Assembly: GCA_030674155.1 (NCBI GenBank)
Contig: CM060320.1
Span: 9,450,400-9,514,399, forward strand
Reading direction: 5' to 3'
DNA length: 64,000 bases
Source of the DNA: Stramonita haemastoma
Lineage: Eukaryota; Mollusca; Gastropoda; Neogastropoda; Muricidae
Both the position numbers and the translations under genes were made by a program. The number at the start of each line of letters is the position of its first letter. Position 1 is the stretch's first letter. Positions 50,808 to 62,905 of this stretch are shown one piece after another. The notes beneath the pieces are model-generated. The model was not told the DNA's origin and ran no database searches. It was given only the letters and a program-made list of their open reading frames with translations.

Positions 50808-50965
50808 TTCTTCGTGCGTTCACATAGGCCTATGGGGCCTCGGTTTAGTCTCATCCAAAGGACTCTTAGACAAGGGAAGTGGAGTCGGCACTGACAGTGT
50901 CTCCAGGGGGTAAACAGGCGTACCCTTGAACGGGCATCTCTCGGTGGTGGCTTGATAGCTACCAA
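50808..50965 (-). mobile_element. SINE-A-like degraded copy
   Basis: CGTGCGTTCACATAGGCC, GGCCTCGGTTTAGTCTCATC and AGTGGAGTCGGCACTGACAG match SINE-A reversed, with many changes. Confidence 0.65.
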
Positions 50966-51639
50966 GGCTGCGCATCGCGCGTAACATCTGGTTACCCGTC
51001 CCCAAGTGAGACAGAGCGCGGACTGTCAACACACAAACATGTAAACTGTTACCATGTTGATTTGAAGGACTTGGCCCCTGACAAAACCAAGGTTACGATG
51101 CCTAAAGACCGAAACCGCTGCTTTGCTGTTCGCAACAAGATGGTTCGATGCCGCTTGCAGAAAGTCAAGGGAAGTCATTCTCGCCCCTCAGGCTGTTAGG
51201 CTAGCCTAGGGCGCCTGCAGAAAGACACGGTCAGTAGGCCTACTGTAGGCTGCTTACAGTCTCCAATGCACGAGACTACTGTTACAGAAATTGCATAAAG
51301 TTTTGACAGATATATGACAGAATGTGAAGATGTATTAAAACCAAATATTCAGGGAACTTTCGAGGAAAGGAAACGGAATAGTAGAATGAGAAGAGAGAGT
51401 CAATGAAACTTTGCAGACAGACATGTAGCCTAGCCTATGTATCATTGACGTAAAGGAGACAAGCTGATTGAGTCTGCATACAAGCCTTCAGTGTGATGTC
51501 CAACATCTCCTTAAGAGATTAGCTGCCCCCCCCCCCCCCTCACCGCATCCCGGCACAAAAAAAATCTGATACTCGAGATGACTTGACTGTCTTAGGCTAG
51601 TAGTAGTAGTAGTAGCTAACATTTATAAAATCATAAAAC

Positions 51640-51915
51640 AAAACCGTGAGGTTCTGGGTTCGTACACAGCCTCGCCTCTCTTCCCAGTTTGACGAAAAAA
51701 AAATGAACTGAAGTCAGTCATTCGGATGAGACTATAAACCGAGGCCCCGTGTGCGAACGCACGCAGAATATCTTGCGCACACGTTAAATCCCCGTTCCGC
51801 CCTTCGGAAGAGTAGGCGGCCATCGTGTGTCGGTAGGAGCAGATGACATATAAAAAAAAAGCATGCACACAGATGTCGTGTTTAGACACCATCCCTGAGG
51901 AAAAATCGGGGAGTT
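51640..51915 (+). mobile_element. SINE-D copy, 3'-truncated
   Basis: GTGAGGTTCTGGGTTCGTAC, TTCCCAGTTTGACG, TCGGATGAGACTATAAACCG and GATGTCGTGTTTAGACACCA in the same order as the nested SINE-D. The CAGCCCG tail is missing. Confidence 0.78.
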
Positions 51916-52872
51916 GGAGTCCCAGGGCGGCTCGGGGCTGTATATGGCAACGCTCTGGTGGCTCCTGCTACGGTACTGGAACTATTGGTATGGTCACTGC
52001 CTTTCCAATGGATCATTCCTGTGGCGTGGAGAGGGGGGGGGGGGGGGCTGGGTCTGCTGCATGGGTAACAGTTTGCCCTCCATACTTACCCAGGCTTTGA
52101 GCTCTAAAGACTAGAGCGCAACTCCATAGCCTTCTGAGACTGATGGGTGCCTACTACTATAAAACAAAAAAATTTAACAGGGTGTTGGGGACTTTCAAAC
52201 ACAAAAATTAATCGGACCAGCAATACAAAAAATGGTTGAGATAAATTTTCTCTCCCAACAAATTGAAATTATTCAGAAGATATGAAAACAGAATAAGCCT
52301 ACTATCATCTATCTACCTATCTATCTATCTATCCTTAGTCTGCAACCGTGGGGGCATCCCTGAAGACTTGACAACCAGTTCCCTCATTCCTCTCTCTGTT
52401 CTGCCTTTCTCAAAATTTGGTTGAGTTCTAGGCCTGTCCATCCGCTAATGATGTCTTCCCCTTCCTTCCTTGGTCTGCCTACATAGAAGGAAAATTTACA
52501 CCCGAACAAACAAAAACTTTTTTTTTAAGAAATAGCCTAGATTAGTAGGTATGAAACAAGTCGAAATCTGTTGCAGTTCTTCTTTGCTGCTGACTTCAAA
52601 TAATCGAACTAGGTGGTAAACCATGACTGATAATCTCTGTGCTTATGTTTGTTGATGTTGCGATTGCATTTAGGCCTACGTCTCAGCTGGAGATGTCCGA
52701 TTTAGGTGCTGTCGGAGCTCATTGCCTCAGGTGAATTCAAGTAGGCCTACAGCCACCTATGCGGACACTGCTAGGCGGAGGAGGCCTAGCGAAGTCTGCT
52801 TGCAGAATGTAAACATTGCTGGACCCTCTGTGCACGAAAGCTGTCAATATGTTTGCAAGAAGTTATTTTTTT

Positions 52873-53196
52873 CAAGGATAATAGAATAAGTATTCATGTG
52901 CTTATTTTTCATCCAGTCCCCGTGTGTATGCAGTTTTGTAAATCTTGTCATCTGTTCCCACCGGCACACAATGGCCTATTCTTACGAAAAGCAGAACAAG
53001 ATTTATCGTGTGTGCAATATGTTCTGCTTGCGTTCGCACACGGGCCTCGGTTTACAGTCTCATCCGAAAGACTTTTGGGGAGAGTGGAGTCAGCACTGAT
53101 GTTAACTCCAGGGGAAAAATCCCCTCGAATGGGGATCGAACTCCGGTAGTCAAATTGCAAGCCCAATGTTCTGATCACTAGGCTATCCGGTCCCCA
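52873..53196 (-). mobile_element. SINE-A copy, full length
   Basis: Reverse complement from the tail (CAAGGATAATAGAATAAG) to the head (CTAGGCTATCCGGTCCCC at 53178-53195). The central domain and both box regions are recognisable. Confidence 0.88.
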
Positions 53197-53383
53197 CTTG
53201 ATCATTCACTATTGATGGACTACAGTTTTCAGCCTCATCCGAAGACTTGTAGAGTCCGATTCAATGATTAGGCCTACATAAAAAAAAATTAGGCTATTAT
53301 CATTGATGGTTATGAAGTTAATGCCATCGTTTTACAATAGCACAAAACAACATACATTATCTGTTCGCAGATTGTCTGCACTT

Positions 53384-53496
53384 CACACACACAGACACAC
53401 AGACACAGACACACAGACCACACAGACAGACACACAGACACATGACACAGACACACAGACACACAGAGACACACACACAGACACACAGACACAGAT

Positions 53497-53528
<32 letters not shown>

Positions 53529-53552
53529 AGACACAGACACACACACACACAC

Positions 53553-53630
<78 letters not shown>

Positions 53631-53650
53631 AATATATATATATATATATC
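53384..53650. repeat. (CA)/(CAGA) tract followed by (TA)n
   Basis: CACAGACA-type repeat 53384-53582 passes into (TA)n 53586-53650, which can form cruciforms. Confidence 0.96.
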
Positions 53651-53786
53651 TTAATTGCCTTCCAGGTGGTTGTTGTTCCATGGTAACCTAGGGATACAAT
53701 CCCTGTCACAAAAGCAAACTTAGGGGTAGGAGTCTACCCGTAACTGACAAAGGCCACCCATTAAAGATGCGATAATTTCCGTTGTT

Positions 53787-53872
53787 GAAATGCGGCTACC
53801 CTAACGTTGGGCAAACGGTCCCATACGCAACTTTTAACTCTCAATAAACCTCGAGGCCTTAGACCTGGAAAT
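53787..53872 (+). repeat. Rep-E copy
   Basis: TTGAAATGCGGCTACCCTAA, GTTGGGCAAACGGTCCCATA and CTCAATAAACCTCGAGGCC; diverged. Confidence 0.65.
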
Positions 53873-54139
53873 GAAAAAAATTTGAAAGTTTAATAGGCCT
53901 AATATGACACATGCGTTTGACGTAGGCCAAGGCAAGACTAGCACCACTGGCAGGGAGAAAGGGAGCAGCCAGCACGGAGCAGTGATGTCAATGCTGGCTT
54001 GTCCCTCTCCCTACCCCCCTTTTTTTTTTTTATTGCTTTTCTTTTTTTCTTTTTTTTTTTTTTTTTTTTGGGGGGGGGGATTATCACTGGACATGACTGG
54101 ATAAATGTAGGCACCCAAAAAAAAAAAAGTGTATAAATT

Positions 54140-54560
54140 CAATACTGGTAGATCTGTGGTCTAGGTGGTAACGCGCTTGCCTAGAAAGCAAAAAGTCTGG
54201 GTCAGAGTGTAGGTGGTTCCTACCCGTTTGGGCCCAAAACTTTTCCCCCATCCATTAGACCCTGAGTGGTGGTCTGGGCGCTAGTCTTCGGATGAGACGA
54301 TAAACCGAGGTCCCGTGTGTTACACATCACTATTTAGCGCACGTAAAAGAACCCACGGCAACAAGGGGGTTGGCCCTGGCAAAATTCTATAGAAAAAAGC
54401 CACTCCTGATAGGGAAAAAATACAGTTGCATGCATGAAAAAGAAAAAAAATGGATAGGCGCTGCACTTGTGGCGACGTGCTCTCCCAGGGAGAGCAGCCC
54501 CACCCAGAGAAATCTGTTGTGCCATAAAGTGGTACAAAATAAAACAAATACAAATACAAT
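54140..54560 (+). mobile_element. SINE-C copy, full length
   Basis: Head GTGGTCTAGGTGGTAACGCG (A box TGGTCTAGGTGG) and weak B-box region, TTCGGATGAGACGATAAACC (central domain), AAAGAACCCACGGCAACAAG, TCTATAGAAAAAAGCCACTC, tail GGAGAGCAGCCCCACCCAGA then ATAAAACAAATACAAATA. About 410 bp. Confidence 0.82.
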
Positions 54561-54974
54561 ATACATATTAATTATTTCTAAATCTTGCCAGGAGAGAAGA
54601 GCAGCATGGAAAGATGTAAACAGAATATGTATATAATGTTCACACTTTCAGACAAAACAAAAAACAAACCCAAACAAAATGACCCAGTTTTGAAGCAGTA
54701 CTACCCAATGTTGTGGTGATGGTAGGCTAATAGTACAGTACCCAAATCGAGCTCCCTGGGACTTTGGTGTAACCAAACCAGTTGTCCTCTCCAGCATTAG
54801 GCTACCATGGAAGTTACAGTTATGTTTAGCTGTAAAGATATTATCAAGAACAATCGTGGCTGATCTAAATCAGATGATGATTTTTTTCTAATTCACCTAA
54901 CACTACAAATATAAGACAGTGCAAACTGTCAACAATCACGGACTATAAGCTACAGACAATACACACACACACAC

Positions 54975-55775
54975 ACACCACAGGACAGGATAGCCTAATG
55001 GTCGAACATTGGCTGGCAATTTGACCACCCGAGTTGAGTCCCAGTTGAGGGGATTTTTCTCCTGGAGTTAACATCAGTGCTTTGTTTTTATTTTATTTCA
55101 TTTTATTTTATACTACTTTATGTCACAGCAGATTATTCTGCGTGAAATTCGGGCTGCTCTCCCAGGGAGAGCCCATTACCACAAATGCAGCGCCTACCCA
55201 TTATTTTTCCCCCCTCAAGGATGGTGTCTAAACACGACACCTGTGTGCATGCTGGTTTTTTTTTTGTTTTATTAAAATAATTTTGTCATCCCTCCTACCA
55301 GCACACCATAGCCTGCTCTTCGGAAAGGCGGAACGGGACTTTAATGTGTGCGCAAGATGTTCTGCGTGCGTTCGCACATAGGACCTCGGTTTATAGTCTC
55401 ATCCGAATGACTTTGACACTCAGTTCGATTTTTTCGTCAAACTGGGAAGAAAAGGCGAGCTGGATACAACCTAGAAACTCTGGTTTAGGCTACATATTGG
55501 CAGGCGAACGTCTTAACCATCCTGCCACCGTCCTTCCTTGCTGACTCCACTCTCCCTAAAAGTCCTTTGGATGAGACTATAAACTGAGACCCCCTGTGTC
55601 AACGCAAGCAGAACATCTTGGGCACACGTTAAATCCTGTATCCTTTTTCGTAAGAGTAGGCCATTGTGTGCAATATTTACACAACTGCATACACAGGGGG
55701 ACTGGATGAAAAAAAGCACATGAGTGCTTATTCTATTATTCTCAATATAAAAGAATAAAATAAATAAACCACACA
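54975..55775 (+). mobile_element. SINE-A copy split by a nested SINE-D
   Basis: The 5' part 54975-55081 (AGGATAGCCTAATGGTCGAA to AACATCAGTGCT) and the 3' part 55539-55775 (GCTGACTCCACTCTCCCTAA to ATATAAAAGAATAAAATAAA) together make one SINE-A. The break falls inside the consensus CAGTGCTGACTCC, with a 3-4 bp repeat (TGCT) at the junction. The interruption is the SINE-D at 55082-55538. (CA)n precedes the 5' end. Confidence 0.82.
55082..55538 (-). mobile_element. SINE-D, near full length, nested in SINE-A
   Basis: On the - strand: head GTGGCAGGATGGTTAAGACG (A-box-like), CTAGGTTGTATCC (weak B box), TTCCCAGTTTGACG, central GATGAGACTATAAACCGAGG, GTGTCGTGTTTAGACACCAT, then the tail GAGAGCAGCCCGAATTTCAC and (AAAAT)n ending at 55082. 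About 457 bp. Confidence 0.8.
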
Positions 55776-55999
55776 CTGCCTTTCAGTACTTCTTAAGCTC
55801 AGCTATGACATTGATATTAGATTTTTTAAAATACACAAAAAGATCAACTTTTTCTTTACTTCAAGCAATTTATACAGTTGGAAGCTAGCCAAAACATAAT
55901 TGCTACGCACCACAAATTGATAATAAGTTTATAAACGCCAAAGCAGAAGCCTTCGACTCCTTAAACCCAACTATTCTCCTTTGTTTTTGTATAACATGC

Positions 56000-56070
56000 C
56001 TATTTTTATATCATTTCCGGTATTCAGACTCCAAGACATGAGGTAATATTGCGCGAGACACATGGCGTGG
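56000..56070 (+). promoter_or_regulatory. Candidate TSS and first exon
   Basis: A locally CpG-containing patch (TTTCCGG at 56014-56020, GCGCGAG at 56051-56057) ends in G|GTGAGTGAG, a strong donor at 56070. It could be a non-coding first exon of the + strand exon at 57253/57264. No transcript evidence. Confidence 0.25.
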
Positions 56071-57263
56071 TGAGTGAGAAAGATACTAAGTAAAGCTACA
56101 AAATGGTAAATACTGATTCCCTGTTTTGTAAATTACAGTGCTCTATTGACTTTGTAATTATTAGAAATCGTATCGATGTATTCATTTATTGCTTGCATGT
56201 TTTACGACCAAGTAGCCCTGTCAAATAGTGAAAACGGTTGCAGGTTGGTGACTGTGAGCATTAGTCATTACCTGGTACTGTTAACACTACGATCCAGATC
56301 CAGTCATCCAAGCCCTTTTGATAAAAATTTTCTCTTTGCGCGGGAGCGATAAACATGGGTCTGTTGGGAAAGTTGAGAGGATGGCCTGGCTAGAGTGAAG
56401 AGATCAGGAAGGCAGGTTAACAGATTATGAATTTTAGGCAAAGCTGTAATACAGGCACAGTGACATGCTATTTTTCATTTGTTCATTTTATTTTTATTTT
56501 ATTTTGTTCTTTTATATCGAGCATAATGGAACACATGTTCACATAATGGAACATTGTCAAGGAAAAATTAATGAGAATCATTTAGATGGGGGTAGGGGGT
56601 TGGAAGTGGCTGGTTTTGATAGGCCCTGTAGTGGCACCAATGTGTTGACATGGTTGGTGACTGGTATGACTGCACTATGCAGTTCACTGATACACCATTT
56701 TCCCTGTGACTTACTGACTTCTTCCATAATTGCTCAAGGAGCCACAGGAAGTCACTGAATGATGAATCAATCTTTTACTGTTTTGCTTTCAGGCTATGAC
56801 ATGGACAAACATGACTTTCAAGTATTTCAAATATTAATTGCTCAACACAATAATTATGTGAATGGGTTTTGCCTAGATATATATTATCTCATTGGGTACA
56901 TGGTTTAGAATCTAACATGAAGTTATGTTTTATAAACTCATAACAAAGGTAAAGTTTTTTTTTGTTTTTAGTTCATGTAAAATAATCCTATAAAATGGTT
57001 AACTTCTTAAACGAAAGGAAATTATTCCACTGTACAAGAATTTTATTCACCTTTCTGAAAATTTTAGATATGCTGCCTTGTTCAAGGTATCTCATTCTAG
57101 CCATCAGAAAAGACTTGACAATAATGCTGAAAACAAGTGAGAATAATCATGATGTTTTGCCTGTTTTTCTGATGATTGTACCAGAAGACTTGGGTAACCC
57201 TTCAGTAGATTCTTGTACTAATGAATAAATGATATTGCTTTTTGTACTACAGACTCGTGACAG

Positions 57264-57348
57264 AGGAGACCCAGAACTTTTGATGAAATGCAGAGGAGCA
57301 GAAAGGAGAGAAGAGTTGAACTGATGCTTCATGAGAGACAGTTTGGAG
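57264..57348 (+). CDS. Candidate coding exon, unknown product
   Basis: Acceptors at 57251-57252 (CTACAG) or 57261-57263 (GACAG), donor GTAGGAGG at 57349. One frame is open: RRPRTFDEMQRSRKERRVEL, then MLHERQFGG. The ATG in FDEMQ could start a protein beginning MQRSRKERRVELMLHERQ. Joining to the ATG at 56062-56064 would give an immediate stop, so that ATG cannot be the start if these exons join. Later exons were not found. Weak. Confidence 0.25.
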
Positions 57349-57647
57349 GTAGGAGGTTGACAGATGTTTGACAGGTATCTTAGAGTTAGAGTGTATGCTG
57401 CCTGTCCTTATAGACACAATGACTCTTACTCACAGTCCCTAAATCGGAAATCTCCGCTGGGACGTTAATTTAATGACAACAACAGTGTATGTTGTCATGA
57501 AGACCACTAGGCTATTCCGTCCCCCATTTAAATTGATCTTTCAGGTTGTTTAAATCCCTGCCCATTGTTCACTAGACACCACGTCTGCATTTCAAACACA
57601 CGACTTTGTGGACTTTTGGAATGTACTTTTTCTTTTTTATTATTATT

Positions 57648-58075
57648 ATTTTTTATATACATTTAACACCACTTTAAGTCAGTGCAGATTTATCTGCATG
57701 AAATTTGGGCTGCTCTCCACAGGGAGAGTGCGTTGCCACAAGAGCAGCGCCACCCTTTTTTTTTTTTTTTTTTTCCCTGTCTGCAACTGTATTTGTTTCA
57801 CTAATAGAGTGGCTTTTTGCTACAGAATTTTGCCAGGGATAACCGTCTTGTTGCTGTGGGTTCTTTAATGTGTGCTAAGTAATTATAACACATGGACCTG
57901 GGCTTATTGTCTCATCTGAAAGACTATTCACGCAGACCACTACTCATGGTCTAATGGATGGGGGAAAGTTTTGGGCCCAAACAGGGTTTGAACCACCGTA
58001 CACTTCAACTTGGACTTTTTGCTTTCTAGACAGGCGCGTTACCTCTTTGCCACCAATCCACTGATGGGGGTGTGG
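57648..58075 (-). mobile_element. SINE-C copy, full length
   Basis: Reverse of the copy at 54140: GGGCTGCTCTCCACAGGGAG, GAATTTTGCCAGGGATAACC, TTATTGTCTCATCTGAAAGA, TTTTGGGCCCAAACAGGGTT and CTAGACAGGCGCGTTACC in order. Confidence 0.82.
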
Positions 58076-58164
58076 TTCTAGTTACTGCTACAGATTGACC
58101 TTATGCTTTGCTGATATAAGCTGTTCATGTCAGAAATGATTATGCATACATGTCTTTGTTTGTA

Positions 58165-58258
58165 ATTTGTTCCTCAGCTGAAGCTCCAATGGGGAATTCA
58201 CCAGTGGTGAGATTTTTGTGTGTGCGACTATTTTTGCCCACCATGAATGTAGTTCTGA
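58165..58258 (-). repeat. Rep-E copy
   Basis: Reverse orientation: CTCAGCTGAAGCTCCAATGG, TTCACCAGTGGTGAGATTTT and TTTGCCCACCATGAATGTAG. Confidence 0.7.
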
Positions 58259-60771
58259 TTGCGGGAATGTATGCTGGGTACGTTTGTGTTTCCATAACCC
58301 ATCAAACACTAACGTGAATTACAGGAGCTTTAACCTGCATTTTTTTTTTTTATCTTCTGCATGTGTATAATTATATGAACAAAAGAATTAATGCACTAGC
58401 AGGTCTACACTTGAAGTTGACTTGGAAGATGATAAAAATCCTGACCCTTGATTCACAGAGCCGCCATGATTCGAACCGTCAACTTCAATGACCCATGACA
58501 TTAAAAGTCGAAAGGTCTTAGCCTCTCAGGTATGGGGCACTCGTTGTATGCATACATAAATCATGCTTTCAGCTTTTTAGCCCTGGCTGTTTCAGTGTTT
58601 GTACAGGTAAGTTTCTTCCAGCACTGGAGATTGTCTGGTGAGTTAAAGTCTTATCATCAAGAAGATTGAGCAAAGTGGTTTGCTTAATTAGTTAATAATG
58701 ATGATTATTCTGCCAGTGCGTTGGGTTACAAGAATTATTCTGATTTGGGGAATAATGATGATTATTTTGCCAGTGCGTTGGGCTACAAGAGTTATTCTGA
58801 CTTGAGGGCACGTCAGAAGTAAGGGGACGGCAGAAGAGAATGATTTTGAACTGGGTGAGATGGCGAAGACTGAACTTGGAGATGTATGGGGATTTTTCCC
58901 TGGAGTTAACATCAGTGCTGATTCCACCCTCCCCAAAAGTTCAGATTTTTTTAATAAAAAAAAGAGGAATATTAGATTCAAAGCCATAAATCTTTTTGAA
59001 AATGACCAAAATGACAACCCGTGACAAACACCTTTAAAACCCTTGAAAGTTGAGGCTCGTCAATCAAAAGTATTCTCATTAAAGATGCTGATAAAATAAA
59101 GATCACATTTTTGTGCGGAAAAATAATTAAAGGTTTAATTCCATGAGAGAGAGAGTATGTGGCACTTCACCGTCGGGCAGCTGCAGAGTTAGGTTGATGG
59201 TGTGAGCTGATGTTCAGATACTTGGCTGTGTTGTGGTATTTTCCGTGATATTATGTTTGTATGTTTACTGTTCTTATGTGTGGCTTGTAACCTGCTTGAA
59301 TTTCTCTGTGAGATAATAAAGTATTTGGATTGAATTGAAATGAATTGAGTGTGTGGACGAAACAAAACAAGGACTTACAGGTGACTCTCTGAGGAGGTAA
59401 AAATTGATTTGGCACATACACAGTAAGTCTTTGAATGGAAGTCATCTCAATTGCTCAGTTGGATGGATATTAATTTTTTGTCATTCAGAGTTCAAAACGA
59501 CAAAGCAAGGCAAAAATTATGCATTGAAACTTGTGTAATAGACAAAAGCATCAAAGGCTATATTAACAAAGTATCAACAAACAAAACAAGTGTTTTCAAT
59601 GCACATGTAATAAGACACATTGGTATGTGTGCTCGGTGGATCAGTGTTGTGTGTGTGTGTGTGTGTTATGTAAATAAGCTTTGGGAAGACACGAGGGGAA
59701 TCATCGTTGATTTTGTAGAAGAGGTACTTTTAAAGGGAAACTGATAATTGGAAGGGGGGACTTTCTCCTTAGATTAACTGCTAGGTTCATTTGTCAATTG
59801 TGAGAAAGGGGGAGGATATGTATGTAATGGTAACTGGGAATAGAAAAATAGGCTAGCGTATAAAAGAGCATGGTTTTCTCCTGTGATTCTATTTGGGGCT
59901 AACAACTATTTTCATCCATTGATTCAACTTCGGTTCTTTTGGAAACAGATTTTTCAAAAGGACAGTAAGCTGGAAATCGCTGATTTCAGAGCTGAAAATT
60001 GCAATTTAACATTTATTTTTACTTATTTATTCTTTTATAGTGTGGAAATGCAAGAAATAATGGTACCTTTGGGCTTGATCCTGCATTTATATATCTAATT
60101 AGTTTTGGTTCTCTTCAAAACACCCACAGCCTATTTGTAAACAAAGGTAGGCTGCCGGAAACCTGAGCTGATTTCAAAATTGGAACATTGTCATAAAACA
60201 TCCAACCATAGCTTGTTGATAGGACCGATGAGTTGTGATTTAAAAAAAAACTTCCAAACTATTGTGTCAAAAGCTAGGTACCATTCTGTCCATGTACCAT
60301 TGTGTCCTCATGCTTACATACATACATACAGGCAGACAAGCCAGCTAACCAACAGCATTCTCCCAGTGACTAATATTATTTGCTAACACTTTACACTAAC
60401 CTTTACACTAACCTTTATTATCTTAACCTGGCCCCACATGTGGACACAAAAGGTAGATGGATATGATGATACAAGACATGACACAGAAACAAACCTTTTA
60501 TGTGTCTTGCATTTTTGGATGGGGAAGAGTAGGGGGGGGGGGGGGGTAGGAAAAACATGTTAGAAGGTGGGATGGATAGCTAGCTGTATGTGGGAAGAGG
60601 CATAAGGAAGGTTATGGCTAAGTCATCTGTGTGAGTGAGTGTGAGAGCAAGAATAGGGAATGGGCAAACATGGTTTTGTTGGGGGGCTTTTGTAAGGAAA
60701 TGGTTTAGCAAAATAGATATTAAAAAAAAAAAAAGTAGGGTTAAGTGGTAAATGCAGTTACCAAGATGATG

Positions 60772-60774
<3 letters not shown>

Positions 60775-60861
<87 letters not shown>
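60775..60861. repeat. (GT)n, about 43 units
   Basis: Uninterrupted GT tract. Confidence 0.97.
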
Positions 60862-60868
<7 letters not shown>

Positions 60869-60954
60869 GAGAGAGATAGTAGTCATACTTATATATACAT
60901 GGATGCAGAAAAGGAGAGTGTATACCTAGTCCTTCATTTTGTCACTGTGTGATC

Positions 60955-61105
60955 CCGAGATTAACACTCCGGGGGTCTCCCAGAATGAATCACTCATCCA
61001 TCCCACCTGGGAATCACTGTGAGATTGAAATTGCACACTGAAAGAGGTTTGGGTGTTTGACTGTTTTCAAGTACCTCACCACATAGGCCACCATATTTTG
61101 ACTTC
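60955..61105 (-). repeat. Rep-F copy
   Basis: ATTAACACTCCGGGGGTCTC, TCCCACCTGGGAATCACTGT and GAGATTGAAATTGCACACTG are the reverse complement of the 44.7-kb copy, including the GGTACTTGAAAA end. Confidence 0.78.
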
Positions 61106-62269
61106 AGAGGATTTTTTCATGGAGAGTACAAGTTGTTGAAGTCTTGTTATAGCTGAAGGCAATCTTAACACAACATTTTAATAATGGTAATAATAATAAT
61201 AATATATGGAATTTATATATCGCTGAATCTTGTAGAGTACACAAATCAAAGCGCTTGCATTCAAGTTTGTCATGCACATGCAACTGTTCACAAATAAAAT
61301 CAACAAATTATATGTCTACACACACAGTATTACAATATAACATTTTAGTGTAGGCCTTGGCAATTAGCTGACATTAATAACTGATACAGCTTTTGGCTTA
61401 GGCCAATTTCTTCGTTTTTAATGTTTGCATTTTGTTTAGATAAGATGAACTGTAAGTTATATAAAGAAGAATAAGCAGCATCAGAAAATGCAAAAAAAAT
61501 ACCCCCCCCCCAAACCCCCCCCCCAAAAAAAAAACCCCAACAACAACAACAAAAACAACAAACAATAGAAGCCAAAGAAACAGAAGAAGTAGTACAAGAT
61601 AAGGGAACTCATAAAGGAAAAGCACAATAAAAACAAAGGAAAAAAGTATAGAAAAAGAAGAAAACGCAAAGAAGTCAGAAGCAGGTTCATAACCAGAGAG
61701 AAAGTGGTAGAAACTCACGAACAAACAGCAAAATCATCAACAAACAGAAAGAACAAAATGATGAAAAGGTGATCAAGCCAAAAAATGGCAGCAGCAACAA
61801 CAACAAAATTAGAGGCAGGGAAAGAAAAAATGGAAAGAACAGAATGGAGGAGGGGGGGGGGGGGGGGGGGGTAACAGAACATTGGCAAGAAATGAAAAAG
61901 AAAAGGATACATAAGAAACAAACACATGGGTGATGTTCCTTCCATTTTAAACAGAATTCTGTAATGGCAATTTTCAGACTTAAAATACTATTTTAAAAAA
62001 GAAATACCAAATTCACAAATATTATTTTTAAAAGAACTGTACCAGATTGAAGACTGAATCTTTTTGAAAATGACCAAATTGACAACCTGTGACAAACATC
62101 TCCTTGGAGATCCATGAAAATCAAGGCTGACTATCAAGTATTCTCATTAACAATGACAATAAACTGAAGATAAACTTTGGTGTTAAAAAAATTAAAGTTC
62201 CAAACAGACACAGAATAACAGATGACAAATGTTTCATTTGTGGTGACTGTAAGTTAAATTCTGTGTCAT

Positions 62270-62905
62270 TCATGGCTTTAGATAGTGGTGATTTTCTTCA
62301 TGAAATTCTTTGCTTTAGTAGTGGCTTTCTCTATTGCTTTCTTGGTTTTAGTGGTCACATGATCACAGTCTTAGCTTTATTCATGGCTTTAATGGGGATA
62401 TGATCACATTCTTGCCTTTAATGGTGACTTTCTTTATTTTATTCTTGCCTTTAGTGGAGACTTGATCACATTCCTGGCTTAAGTGGTGACTTCATGGCAT
62501 CTTTGTTTTAGCGGTGACTTCATGGCATCTTTGTTTTAGTGGTGACTTTCTGTATGACTGTCTTGGCCTTAGTGGTGACTTTCTTATCACATTTTTGGTT
62601 TTAGTGGTGACTTTCTTTATCACATTTTTGGTTTTAGTGGTGAATTTCTGTATCACATTTTTGGCTTTAGTGGTAACTTTCTTCGTCACATTTTTGGCTC
62701 AAGGGGTGACTTTATCACATTTTTTGCTTCAGTGGTAAATTTATCTCATTTTTGGTTTTAGTGGTGAATTTATCTCATTTTTGGCTTTAGGGGTGACTAT
62801 CACATTTTTTGGCTTTAGTGGTGACTTTCTTTATCATATTTTTGGCTTAAGTGTTTTGGCTTTAGTTTTGACTTACATTTTTGGCTTTAGTGGTGAAAAA
62901 TCCAC
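62270..62905. repeat. 33-bp-period minisatellite, about 20 units
   Basis: Unit about TTTTGGTTTTAGTGGTGACT then TTCTTTATCACAT; units at 62560-62700 are nearly identical and outer ones are decayed or shortened. Because 33 is a multiple of three, both strands carry short open frames. Confidence 0.93.

Larger units (their letters stand above)
49780..55999. other. SINE-dense region upstream of the small gene
   Basis: Apart from the listed SINE and microsatellite copies, nothing coding is supported. The small gene's 5' UTR exon should lie here but was not located. Confidence 0.5.

Noticed and set aside
50966..51214. + strand open run containing MPKDRNRCFAVRNKMVRC
   Set aside because: The upstream part overlaps SINE-A sequence; there is no splice context or recognised family.
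53400..53582. CRISPR-like spaced repeats in CACAGACA units
   Set aside because: No fixed repeat/spacer architecture; simple-sequence DNA in an animal genome.
57253..57348. Translation starting at the ATG at 56062-56064 spliced to this exon
   Set aside because: Either acceptor creates TGA at the junction, so the first exon could only be non-coding.
62492..62689. A coding gene with 11-residue repeats
   Set aside because: Frames break repeatedly and the unit is a plain DNA minisatellite; reported as a repeat finding instead.
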